The notes below the pieces were generated by a model. It was not told where the DNA came from. It was given only the letters and a program-made list of their open reading frames with translations, and made no database searches. From CAYMKE01 sp964345135 (lineage in GTDB: Bacteria > Bacteroidota > Bacteroidia > Bacteroidales > JBBRXJ01), in the NCBI GenBank assembly GCA_964345135.1, contig CAYFQI010000047.1:1-14275 (forward strand): DNA of 14,275 bases, in the 5' to 3' direction. The translations under genes were made by a program, and so were the position numbers. Below, one piece after another: positions 7,842 through 14,275 of this stretch. Every line of letters begins with the position of its first letter. Position 1 is the first letter of the stretch.

Positions 7842-9284
7842 TTATTTTGATTTAACAGATACTTTATTTGTTTGGATCAAATTTTTTACCGTGCTAACTT
7901 CGATGAATGATGCCCCGTGATGAGTTCCGAAATTTCCGGCCACGGTAACCACCAAATCCTCATCTTCAAGATGTTTGTTTTCCTTTAAAAAATGCAATGC
8001 CTCGGTAATAAACTCAGGATTTGTTTCACGTGGTTTCATATAATCTGCAAACACGCCATAACTCAAAGCCAGTTCTCTCACCACTCTTTTATCAAAACAT
8101 TGTGCATAAATGGGTTTTGCACCCCTGAATGCCGAAATATTCCGGATGGTCCTGCCGCTTTGTGTATCAGCAATAATAGCTTTTGCATTTAACTTCACGG
8201 AAGCTTTGACTGCGGATTTTGTTAAAAAAGCAGAAATCTCATTACTTAATACAACTTCTTCTATATCATGAAATGGTTTTATATTTTTTTCTACTTCCCT
8301 GGCAACCCTGTCCATTGTTTTTACGGCATTAACAGGGTAAAGCCCATTGGCTGTTTCATTACTCAACATAATCGCATCTGCTTTGCAGTAGATTGCACTG
8401 GCGATGTCACTAACTTCAGCACGGGTTGGCCTTGGATTATTAATCATAGAATGAAGCATTTGAGTAGCAATAATTACAGGTTTTCTTTTCTCAATGCTTT
8501 TAGAGATTAATTGCCTTTGAATCACGGGTATCTTTTCATAAGTAATTTCAATAGCCAGGTCTCCCCTGGCCACCATAATTCCATAAGCATAATCTAAAAT
8601 TTCATCAATATTATCTACTCCCTGCTGGTTTTCAATTTTCGCAATGATTTTTATACTGCTTTGACTGCTATCAAGTATGTTCTGTATTTCTAATATGTCT
8701 TCTTTATGACGAACAAATGAATGAGCGATAAAATCCAGATCATTCTCCACGGCAAACCGGATATAATCTTTATCTTTGGGGCTTAATGAAGGTAAATCCA
8801 ATGAAACATCGGGAACATTCACACTTTTCTTAGATTGAATATATCCACCATCAAGCACTTTACAATATAAATATTCCTGGTCTTTATTTATCACTTCCAA
8901 TTCAATATCGCCGTCGTCAATTAATATATTACTACCAGGAGGCACATCGCAGACAAAATCATTATACATTACACGAATGCACCCGGTATCAGAAGTTTGA
9001 CCAACTCCCCCCTGCATCCTGATCTCAACGCCTTCTTTCAATTCAAACTGCTCGTTAACCGGGCAGGTTCTTATTTCAGGCCCTTTTGTATCCAGTAGTA
9101 TTGCAATTTTATCAGATACCTTCCTTATATTATCTACAATTTTTCGTGTTGAATCCAAAGTTTGGTAAGCTGTATTTAACCTTACAATGTTCATTCCTTC
9201 TTCATAAAGTTTCTTTATGAATGACACATCACAATTCAAATCTGAAATTGTGGCTACAATCTTAGTGTTTTTAATCTTGGTCAT
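7842..9284 (-). CDS. pyk: Pyruvate kinase
   Basis: Transfers phosphate from phosphoenolpyruvate to ADP, giving pyruvate and ATP: the last step of glycolysis, in the cytoplasm. 480 residues from the chosen ATG. Visible motifs: start KIVATISD; RLN at 35-37; LLDTKGPEIRT (63-73) with the Glu typical of K+-dependent enzymes; B domain (about 74-160) with IDDGDIELEV; IIAKIEN with catalytic Lys216 and metal ligand Glu218; MVARGDLAIE with Asp242; IIATQMLHSM with Thr274; NPRPTRAEVSD; and a C-terminal PK_C domain (about 350-470). The usual SGET is SNET (308-311), and the usual NFSH is NTAY (37-40). The frame is open upstream, with ATGs at 9371 and 9359 adding 29 or 25 residues; these precede the conserved enzyme start, so 9284 is preferred, although an upstream start just 21 bp after lepB would suit translational coupling. 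It follows two lepB genes on the same strand. Confidence 0.96.
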   Translation of the reverse strand: MTKIKNTKIVATISDLNCDVSFIKKLYEEGMNIVRLNTAYQTLDSTRKIVDNIRKVSDKIAILLDTKGPEIRTCPVNEQFELKEGVEIRMQGGVGQTSDTGCIRVMYNDFVCDVPPGSNILIDDGDIELEVINKDQEYLYCKVLDGGYIQSKKSVNVPDVSLDLPSLSPKDKDYIRFAVENDLDFIAHSFVRHKEDILEIQNILDSSQSSIKIIAKIENQQGVDNIDEILDYAYGIMVARGDLAIEITYEKIPVIQRQLISKSIEKRKPVIIATQMLHSMINNPRPTRAEVSDIASAIYCKADAIMLSNETANGLYPVNAVKTMDRVAREVEKNIKPFHDIEEVVLSNEISAFLTKSAVKASVKLNAKAIIADTQSGRTIRNISAFRGAKPIYAQCFDKRVVRELALSYGVFADYMKPRETNPEFITEALHFLKENKHLEDEDLVVTVAGNFGTHHGASFIEVSTVKNLIQTNKVSVKSK

Positions 9285-9392
9285 TACCCTGCTTGTCAAT
9301 AATTTATATTTTTTCTCGTGCTTTTTAGGTAAAAAGTTTAGCTTTTCAATCAAGTACATCCCGGTGAGCATGTATTTTTAAAGCAATGAATT

Positions 9393-10796
9393 TTATCTGC
9401 CCGCTCCTTTAAACATCCTGTTCCACCTGATCTTATTCAAAAACTGTTTGTTTTTATTCAAGGACAACCAAATAAATACCGGCTGGCCCACGATATGATT
9501 TTCAGGAACAAAACCCCATAACCTTGAATCAGCAGAACTATGGCGATTGTCTCCCATCATGAAATAATAGTCCATTGTAAACGTGTACTCGGTTGCTTTT
9601 TCTCCATTTATATAAATAGTGCTGTCGCGGACTTCAATATCATTTATTTCATAAACATCAATGATCCGCTCGTATAGTGGAAGGTTATCAAGTGTAAGCG
9701 TTACAGTAGTTCCCTTTTTAGGAATCCATAAAGGCCCGTAATTGTCAATGTTCCAGGGATACTTAGGTGAATGAGGAAAAACCTGGAAATTACCTTTATC
9801 CCTGGGTGCCACATTTTTTTCAATTTTAATTATATTTTTAAATTTTTTCAGGTCCTCTACATTTTGTTCGGTAAGATTGCATTTTAAATAGCGCTGACTA
9901 AAACTACTAACTTGTAATTCTTCGGGATCCACCCCGATCGACTCCAGTGATTTAGGGTTTAATCTTGTTCCATTTGTAACAATATTATAAAGGAATTGTA
10001 ATGTTTCTATCTCTTCTTGTGGTTTCCCATTAATATATACCTGTGTTTCTTTAATCTGTAATGTATCCCCGGGAACAGCGACACAGCGTTTTATATAATT
10101 ATCCCGCCTGTCTATTGGCCTGACTGTAATTTCGTTTTGATTCCATACAAATTTCCGGGCTTTATTAAAATAATATTCTTTACTTCTTATTTTTTCTTCC
10201 CGTTGTTTGTCATCATTTTTAAAGCTCATTGCAATTCCCCTTAATATTGACTCGTAACTGGTTGCCTGGTTTTGCAAAACAACAGTATCCCCGGCAGGAA
10301 AATTAAAGACCACGTTGTCATTTCTTTCAATTTCACCAAATCCTTTGAGGCGTTTATAAGGCAGCTTAATCCATTCTACATATGATTTAACTTTTAAAAA
10401 GGGTAATGTATGCTGAGCAAAAGGAAAATGCAGGGGGGTTTGAGGAATTCTTGGCCCGTAACTCAATTTACTTACAAAAAGATGGTCTCCTTTTAAAAGG
10501 GTCTGTTCCATTGACCCGGTAGGAATTTTATAATTCTGAAAAAAGAAAATATTGATGAATGTAACAGCAATAACTGCGAATATAAGTGCATCAATCCATT
10601 CCACCAATACGCTGTTTTTTCCTTTTCTTTTTTTCCAAAACGACCAGTTTACTTTTTTGGTAATATATAGATCAAATATCACTCCTAACCCGAGCAGCAA
10701 CACGAACCATCCTACCCAAATAACCCATAAGATATATAAACCAGCCGCTACTCCAAATTTAAAATATTTATTTTTCAGTATTTCTTTAAAATCCAT
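9393..10796 (-). CDS. lepB: Signal peptidase I, canonical copy
   Basis: Membrane serine peptidase that removes signal peptides from exported pre-proteins, with its active site on the periplasmic face. 467 residues, long compared with E. coli LepB (324) but usual for Bacteroidetes, with large insertions between conserved boxes. Hydrophobic stretches at about 13-45 (one or two segments) and 67-87 anchor it. Box B is KIPTGSMEQTL with the nucleophile Ser95; box D is YIKRCVAVPGD with the general base Lys236; box E is MMGDNRHSSADSR. The ATG at 10796 is preferred over an in-frame TTG at 10826, which would add ten charged residues before MDFKEILKN. The gene starts 51 bp after the upstream lepB paralog and has a possible promoter in that gap. 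Confidence 0.96.
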   Translation of the reverse strand: MDFKEILKNKYFKFGVAAGLYILWVIWVGWFVLLLGLGVIFDLYITKKVNWSFWKKRKGKNSVLVEWIDALIFAVIAVTFINIFFFQNYKIPTGSMEQTLLKGDHLFVSKLSYGPRIPQTPLHFPFAQHTLPFLKVKSYVEWIKLPYKRLKGFGEIERNDNVVFNFPAGDTVVLQNQATSYESILRGIAMSFKNDDKQREEKIRSKEYYFNKARKFVWNQNEITVRPIDRRDNYIKRCVAVPGDTLQIKETQVYINGKPQEEIETLQFLYNIVTNGTRLNPKSLESIGVDPEELQVSSFSQRYLKCNLTEQNVEDLKKFKNIIKIEKNVAPRDKGNFQVFPHSPKYPWNIDNYGPLWIPKKGTTVTLTLDNLPLYERIIDVYEINDIEVRDSTIYINGEKATEYTFTMDYYFMMGDNRHSSADSRLWGFVPENHIVGQPVFIWLSLNKNKQFLNKIRWNRMFKGAGR

Positions 10797-10823
10797 TTGC
10801 TTATTTTTTAATTTATCAATATA

Positions 10824-10831
10824 CAAAACTA
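10824..10831 (-). promoter_or_regulatory. Possible internal -7 promoter element before the second lepB in the operon
   Basis: The - strand reads TAGTTTTG, an exact TAnnTTTG match, in the gap between the two lepB genes, 27 bases before the ATG at 10796. No TTTG is seen at the -33 position and the region is very AT-rich, so chance is a real possibility. Confidence 0.22.
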
Positions 10832-10847
10832 TATTTTATTATTTTAA

Positions 10848-12173
10848 TTATTCCACTACCTTAAAAATATTTTCCCACCGAATGCTTTTATGAATCGGGA
10901 AACCCTTTTTATAAGAGAAACAAACGAATGATGCCTTCCCTGTTATATGATTTTCAGGAACGAATCCCCAATGCCTTGAATCTATAGATTGATGCCTGTT
11001 ATCTCCCAGTACCCAATAATAATTCATTTTGAATGTATATTCCTTTGCCGGTTGCCCATTGATAAAAATAACAGAATCTTTCACATCCAGTGTATTATTT
11101 TCGTAAACGTTTATAATTCGTTCATATAATGGCATATTATGTAACGAAATTTGAATGCTTGAATCTTTTAATGGAACATACACTGGGCCAAAATTGTCTC
11201 TGCTCCATTGAAAACTGTCATGACAAGGAAAAACACGTTTACTCCAGGGGCCTGCCTGCGGATGTTCTATCATGGCGGTAGAAGTAATGTATTCATGTTT
11301 TTTTAATGTACTCAACTCATCTTTCGTTAAACTAAAAATATATTCATAATCAGACATTTTTGCGCTATGAATATGTTGATTTGCATATTCAATGCTTTGG
11401 AGTGTTGAATCGGGAATATCATTCCCGTCGGTTAATATTAAATAATTGAATTGAAGAGAGGGGATTTTCTCCTGTTTTATCCCGTTTACAAACAGGTTTC
11501 CATGCTTTATTTCAATCGTGTCTCCCGGTAAACCAACACATCTTTTTATATAGCTTTGCTGCTGATGTAACTCCTTGTGAATAACTTCAAAATCATTGCT
11601 GTCAATATACTCATTTCCTTTTTCTCTTCGGATAGAGTAATAGTTTACAGAATGATGGTTCTGAAAGACAGAATCTCCTCGTGGATAATAAAACGCAATG
11701 ACATCATTGTATTGAATATCTCCTGAACCACCCAATCGTTTATACCTCGGGTTACTATACAGATGTTCACGGGTTTTACATAATTTTGTCCCATTTATAA
11801 ACGGGTTGCTTACTTTTGTAATGCGGATTAGCGGCCCATACGACACCTTGTTGACCAAAACAAAGTCACCAGGAAATAATGATTCTTTCATAGATGAAGA
11901 ATGGATGACATGGGGTTCAATAAAAAAGGTTTTTACAAAGAACGCAGCCAAAAAAGCAATGACAACCGGGGTGACTGTTCCTATGACCTTTTTGTTTTTG
12001 GTTATCCATGTATAATTTAAAAAAGACCAGTCTATGAATTTAGTAAAACAGGTATCAATGATAAGAAGATATGGAAGCAATAACCATACATTATTCATCC
12101 ATATTACAAACAATAGATAAATTGCATGTAGAATTCCACATTGAATGTATTTCCTGATTCTTTTTTTAACCAT
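10848..12173 (-). CDS. lepB: Signal peptidase I, divergent paralog
   Basis: 441 residues from the ATG at 12173; a longer frame reaches an ATG at 12221 but overlaps dapB by 20 bp and adds a non-conserved stretch. Hydrophobic segments lie at about 11-42 and 63-84. The catalytic pair is kept: Ser94 in HSSSMKESL and Lys210 in YIKRCVGLPGD. Box E is VLGDNRHQSIDSRHWGFVPE. The box B motif, normally IPSGSM or IPTGSM, is VIHSSSM, so the conserved Pro and Gly before the nucleophile are gone. The C-terminal third (PLYERIINVYE... WGFVPENHITG) is close to the neighbouring lepB, while the region between boxes B and D differs, pointing to an old duplication. The enzyme is likely active but may prefer other signal peptides; this is inference. 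It lies 28 bp after dapB and 51 bp before the canonical lepB. Confidence 0.93.
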   Translation of the reverse strand: MVKKRIRKYIQCGILHAIYLLFVIWMNNVWLLLPYLLIIDTCFTKFIDWSFLNYTWITKNKKVIGTVTPVVIAFLAAFFVKTFFIEPHVIHSSSMKESLFPGDFVLVNKVSYGPLIRITKVSNPFINGTKLCKTREHLYSNPRYKRLGGSGDIQYNDVIAFYYPRGDSVFQNHHSVNYYSIRREKGNEYIDSNDFEVIHKELHQQQSYIKRCVGLPGDTIEIKHGNLFVNGIKQEKIPSLQFNYLILTDGNDIPDSTLQSIEYANQHIHSAKMSDYEYIFSLTKDELSTLKKHEYITSTAMIEHPQAGPWSKRVFPCHDSFQWSRDNFGPVYVPLKDSSIQISLHNMPLYERIINVYENNTLDVKDSVIFINGQPAKEYTFKMNYYWVLGDNRHQSIDSRHWGFVPENHITGKASFVCFSYKKGFPIHKSIRWENIFKVVE

Positions 12174-12201
12174 TATTGGGAGACCTATAAAGCAATGGAA
12201 T

Positions 12202-12921
12202 TTATATTTGGAGTAAATCATTCATATCATAGACACCTTGCTTTCCTTTCATGAATTCTGCCGCTAAAACTGCCCCCAGTGCAAACCCTTTCCTGCTTTT
12301 GGCACTATGTGTAATTAGAATATCATCTACCATAGATTCATAATGAATGGTATGGATTCCCGGGATATTATTTTCCCTGATGGCTTTAATTTTAAGCGCA
12401 TCCTTTTGAACTTCCCCGTCACTAAGTTCCCAACTTGTTTTTCGTTTGATATGCTTTAATATATCATCAGCAAGTTTAATGGCAGTACCACTCGGTGCAT
12501 CTTTTTTATGAATATGATGTGTTTCAGTGATGTCCAAATCGTAATCGCCTAGTTGGTCCATTATTTTAGCAAGATATTCACTTAATTTAAAAAAGACATT
12601 TACGCCGAGGCTGAAATTCGGAGCAAAAAACAAGCCTTTTTGCCGGGTTTCACATATCGCTTTTATATCATCAAAGCGGTCTAACCAACCGGTAGTTCCG
12701 GTTACAACCGGGACATTGCCTTCAAAGCAATCCTTAAAATTATCAATTGCAGCAGAAGGGATGGTAAATTCTATGGCAACATCAATATTTTTAAGTTTCT
12801 CAGGATTCAAATCAGACCGGTTATCAATATCAATAATAAGCTCAATCTCATGTCCTCTTTCAATGGCAATTTTTTCGATCTCCTGCCCCATTTTACCATA
12901 TCCGATTAATGCAATTTTCAT
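12202..12921 (-). CDS. dapB: 4-hydroxy-tetrahydrodipicolinate reductase
   Basis: Reduces 4-hydroxy-tetrahydrodipicolinate to tetrahydrodipicolinate with NAD(P)H, in the diaminopimelate/lysine pathway that also supplies the peptidoglycan cross-linking residue; cytoplasmic. 239 residues, slightly shorter than E. coli DapB (273), as is common in this phylum. The nucleotide-binding loop is GYGKMG (7-12), followed by GTTGW (75-79), APNFSLGVN (100-108), and the signature ETHHIHKKDAPSGTA (133-147) with the proton-donor His135 and the substrate-binding Lys139. The ATG at 12921 begins directly with the first Rossmann strand (MKIALIGYG). There is no Shine-Dalgarno sequence. It is the first gene of the dapB-lepB-lepB-pyk cluster and is preceded by a repeat-rich gap. 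Confidence 0.97.
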   Translation of the reverse strand: MKIALIGYGKMGQEIEKIAIERGHEIELIIDIDNRSDLNPEKLKNIDVAIEFTIPSAAIDNFKDCFEGNVPVVTGTTGWLDRFDDIKAICETRQKGLFFAPNFSLGVNVFFKLSEYLAKIMDQLGDYDLDITETHHIHKKDAPSGTAIKLADDILKHIKRKTSWELSDGEVQKDALKIKAIRENNIPGIHTIHYESMVDDILITHSAKSRKGFALGAVLAAEFMKGKQGVYDMNDLLQI

Positions 12922-12986
12922 TGTTTACTTTTTTAATTTTTGTTTATGAATACGTCAGATATTGAACGCATGTTTATTGAAAACAC

Positions 12987-13022
12987 AAGGAGTTACCCTC
13001 CAGCAACGAAAGACAACTCCTT
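12987..13022. other. Short hairpin upstream of dapB
   Basis: AAGGAGTT (12987-12994) and AACTCCTT (13015-13022) form a perfect 8-bp stem with a 20-base loop. On the + strand it is followed by TTAT, weakly terminator-like, but no + strand gene precedes it. On the - strand it would lie in the dapB leader, about 65 bases before the ATG. Its function is unknown. Confidence 0.4.
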
Positions 13023-13040
13023 TTATCTAATAATGTTAAT

Positions 13041-13238
13041 TAGTGCCTGTCCATAAAGTCAAGTATTTGCTCTATAAAGTTCAAATTCGAAGCGTGTGAA
13101 CCGAACAAAGTGAGCTCATGAACACCTTAAAATACAATAATAAAGTGAATAAAAATTTAAACCGCAGAATACTTGTGGTATTTGAGGATTTAAATTTTAA
13201 ACAACAACAAAGAAGTTGGACTTTATAGACAGACACTA
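13041..13238. mobile_element. MITE-like element with 20-bp terminal inverted repeats
   Basis: The ends TAGTGCCTGTCCATAAAGTC (13041-13060) and GACTTTATAGACAGACACTA (13219-13238) are inverted copies matching at 18 of 20 positions. The 198-bp body codes for nothing. It contains a strong internal stem: AAAATTTAAA (13152-13161) pairs with TTTAAATTTT (13189-13198), enclosing CCGCA/TGTGG (13162-13166, 13174-13178). Both outer ends carry TA, as expected for an element that duplicates a TA target, though that TA may be part of the repeat itself. Small size, terminal repeats, lack of coding capacity and intergenic location suit a non-autonomous miniature element; no transposase is in the window. Confidence 0.6.
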
Positions 13239-13405
13239 GTGTCCGTCTATAAATTCGGAAGTTTAGATCATGATGTTAGCTTGCGAAGCCCTAAAATTCG
13301 GTATTTAATAGTATAAATGAGCGATTTTGGAGCAAGCGTAACGAAGAATGCCCCGTAAGGAAGAATGACTGTATAGGGGTTAGCGGGCATCATGGACAAA
13401 AACTA
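13237..13405. repeat. Second structured repeat segment abutting the MITE-like element
   Basis: It begins with a third copy of the terminal sequence, TAGTGTCCGTCTATAAA (13237-13253), sharing TA with the first element. Within it, CATGATG (13269-13275) pairs with CATCATG (13388-13394), and GCTTGC (13279-13284) with GCAAGC (13332-13337), giving a long imperfect fold. It also holds a near-perfect 13-base direct repeat, GTAACGAAGAATG (13338-13350) and GTAAGGAAGAATG (13355-13367). The right end is not a clear terminal repeat. It lies just after the rplT stop on the - strand, so it could also end the ribosomal-protein transcript. Confidence 0.4.
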
Positions 13406-13410
13406 TATAA

Positions 13411-13758
13411 TTAAAAATTTACTTTTTTGACAATAGCTTCGAATGCTTCGGGGTCATTCATTGCAAGTTCTGCCAATGTTTTCCTGTTAAGATCAATATT
13501 TGCTTTTTTCAACTTTCCAATAAATTCGGAGTATGACAAACCATAATGTCTTACACCCGCATTAATACGCTGTATCCATAATTTTCTGAATTCACGTTTT
13601 TTTTGTCTGCGATCCCTGTAGGAATATTCCAGGCTTTTTTCATAAGCATTTTTGGCAACAGTGTAAACATTTTTCCTGGCACCAAAAAAACCTCTTGTTT
13701 CTTTTAAAATTTTTTTTCTTCTTTTCCTAGAAGCTACTGAATTTGTTGCTCGTGGCAT
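13411..13758 (-). CDS. rplT: 50S ribosomal protein L20
   Basis: Primary rRNA-binding protein of the large subunit, needed for early 50S assembly. 115 residues from the ATG at 13758 (MPRATNSVASRKRRKK), close to the usual length of about 118. The basic N-terminal extension and the core (RGFFGARKNVYTVAKNA, RDRRQKKREFRKLWIQRINA, LSYSEFI, LNRKTLAELA) are those of L20. A longer frame to 13791 adds eleven residues that are not part of the family. Last gene of infC-rpmI-rplT. In E. coli L20 represses this operon by binding its mRNA; nothing here shows whether that applies. Confidence 0.98.
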   Translation of the reverse strand: MPRATNSVASRKRRKKILKETRGFFGARKNVYTVAKNAYEKSLEYSYRDRRQKKREFRKLWIQRINAGVRHYGLSYSEFIGKLKKANIDLNRKTLAELAMNDPEAFEAIVKKVNF

Positions 13759-13787
13759 TGTTATTTGATTTTTTGGATACAAAGCGC

Positions 13788-13804
13788 CCAAATATAATAT
13801 TTGG
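13788..13804 (-). promoter_or_regulatory. Perfect palindrome with a -7-like element in the rpmI-rplT gap
   Basis: CCAAATAT and ATATTTGG flank one central base, a perfect 8-bp palindrome 29 bp upstream of the rplT ATG. On the - strand it contains TATATTTG (13789-13796), an exact TAnnTTTG match, without a TTTG at -33. It could be a weak internal promoter, an mRNA hairpin or a binding site; none is proven. Confidence 0.3.
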
Positions 13805-13843
13805 ATCTTTCAGCTCATACCCTGGTTTATAAAATAATGAAAT

Positions 13844-14038
13844 TTATTTACCTAATAAAGTTCTTACATTTTTTTCGTCTGCAGGAGAAATGGTAGCATT
13901 CTGGCCAAGGTTTCTTTTGCGTTTGTTTGATTTATGACCTAATTTATGGCTTTTAAATGCATGTTTCATCTTTATTTTGCCGGATCCGGTAAAGCTAAAC
14001 CGTTTTTTAGCTCCTGCTTTAGTCTTTTGTTTTGGCAT
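13844..14038 (-). CDS. rpmI: 50S ribosomal protein L35
   Basis: Small basic protein of the large ribosomal subunit. 64 residues, the family length, with the characteristic MPKQKTKAGAKKRF start, FTGSGKIK, and the basic HKLGHKSNKRKRNL segment. It lies 33 bp after infC and 85 bp before rplT. The leader is very AT-rich with no Shine-Dalgarno sequence. Confidence 0.98.
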   Translation of the reverse strand: MPKQKTKAGAKKRFSFTGSGKIKMKHAFKSHKLGHKSNKRKRNLGQNATISPADEKNVRTLLGK

Positions 14039-14071
14039 TTTATTAAATATTTTATTTTAATCGAATAATAA

Positions 14072-14275
14072 TTATTTTTTTACTGATTTTGGTGAAAGAA
14101 AAAGTATCATACGTTTACCTTCTAATTTAGGCATTTGTTCTACTTTTGAAATATCCTGTAAATCCTGGGCAAAGCGTAATAATAATATTTCTCCGCTGTC
14201 TTTGTGAACGATGCTTCTTCCTTTAAAAAAAACATATGCTTTTACTTTTGAACCTTCGTTTAAAAACTTTTGAGC
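14072..14275 (-). CDS. infC: Translation initiation factor IF-3, C-terminal part (5' end outside window)
   Basis: The frame is open to the right edge and gives the last 67 residues. They read AQKFLNEGSKVKAYVFFKGR, then RFAQDLQDISKVEQMPKLEG and KRMILFLSPK, the C-terminal 30S-binding domain of IF-3, which keeps 50S from joining early and checks the initiator codon. The protein ends in a short basic tail (SVKK). It is the first visible gene of the infC-rpmI-rplT operon. The start, often an unusual codon in this gene, is not in the window. Confidence 0.95.
   Translation of the reverse strand, partial: AQKFLNEGSKVKAYVFFKGRSIVHKDSGEILLLRFAQDLQDISKVEQMPKLEGKRMILFLSPKSVKK

Larger units (their letters stand above)
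12922..13410. other. Gene-free gap between rplT and dapB filled with structured repeats
   Basis: 489 bp with no plausible coding frame. From left to right it holds a 36-bp hairpin (12987-13022), a MITE-like element (13041-13238) and a second structured segment (13237 to about 13405). No TAnnTTTG promoter element for dapB was found on the - strand, so where dapB transcription begins is unclear. Confidence 0.7.

Noticed and set aside
10552..10893. + strand frame of 113 codons opposite the lepB genes
   Set aside because: It runs antisense to the N-terminal coding region of one lepB and into the gap before it; composition is low-complexity and no family is recognisable.
12174..12221. Longer start for the divergent lepB overlapping dapB
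   Set aside because: The extra 16 residues are not membrane-like or family-like, and the ATG at 12173 gives a normal basic N-terminus before the first membrane segment.
12922..13040. Lysine riboswitch upstream of dapB
   Set aside because: The segment is short and shows only one simple hairpin, with none of the multi-helix conserved core of the lysine riboswitch.

Overview
The window looks like a chromosomal segment of a Bacteroidota bacterium, probably Bacteroidales or Marinilabiliales-like. The evidence is an AT-rich sequence, a protein built of SprB repeats that ends in a type IX secretion (T9SS) sorting domain, large Bacteroidetes-type signal peptidases I encoded next to dapB, a Bacteroidetes-style pyruvate kinase beginning KIVATISD, few Shine-Dalgarno sequences, and a TAnnTTTG promoter element. 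I cannot name the species from sequence alone.

Left part (1-3913, + strand). The 3' end of an outer-membrane beta-barrel gene is followed by a long inverted repeat that probably ends its transcript, then a good -7 promoter element, then a 1044-residue secreted protein. That protein has a signal peptide, eleven SprB repeats of about 75 residues, an Ig-like domain and a C-terminal T9SS sorting domain. It is probably a cell-surface or released adhesin-like protein.

Middle (3908-7546, - strand). A 1212-residue soluble hybrid histidine kinase converges on the SprB gene. The two genes overlap by a palindromic TTATAA that gives Leu-stop on both strands. The kinase reads PocR, PAS, two GAF-like regions, PAS, HisKA, HATPase, receiver. 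Its PocR domain has an unusual cysteine cluster.

Right part (7842-14275, all - strand). In transcription order this is infC (partial), rpmI, rplT, then a repeat-filled gap of about 490 bp, then dapB, two tandem lepB paralogs and pyruvate kinase. The translation genes form the classical IF3-L35-L20 operon. The dapB-lepB-lepB-pyk genes lie close together and may be co-transcribed. They combine lysine/diaminopimelate synthesis, signal-peptide cleavage and glycolysis without an obvious functional link; the dapB-lepB pairing is common in this phylum.

The gap at 12922-13410 holds no gene. It contains a 36-bp hairpin, a MITE-like 198-bp element with 20-bp terminal inverted repeats, and a second structured segment whose end abuts the first element, giving a 32-bp near-perfect palindrome. 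I found no phage, CRISPR, tRNA or rRNA, and no defence or biosynthetic system. The most noteworthy items are the MITE-like repeats, the cysteine-rich PocR sensor, the divergent second signal peptidase and the irregular cysteine pattern of the SprB array.
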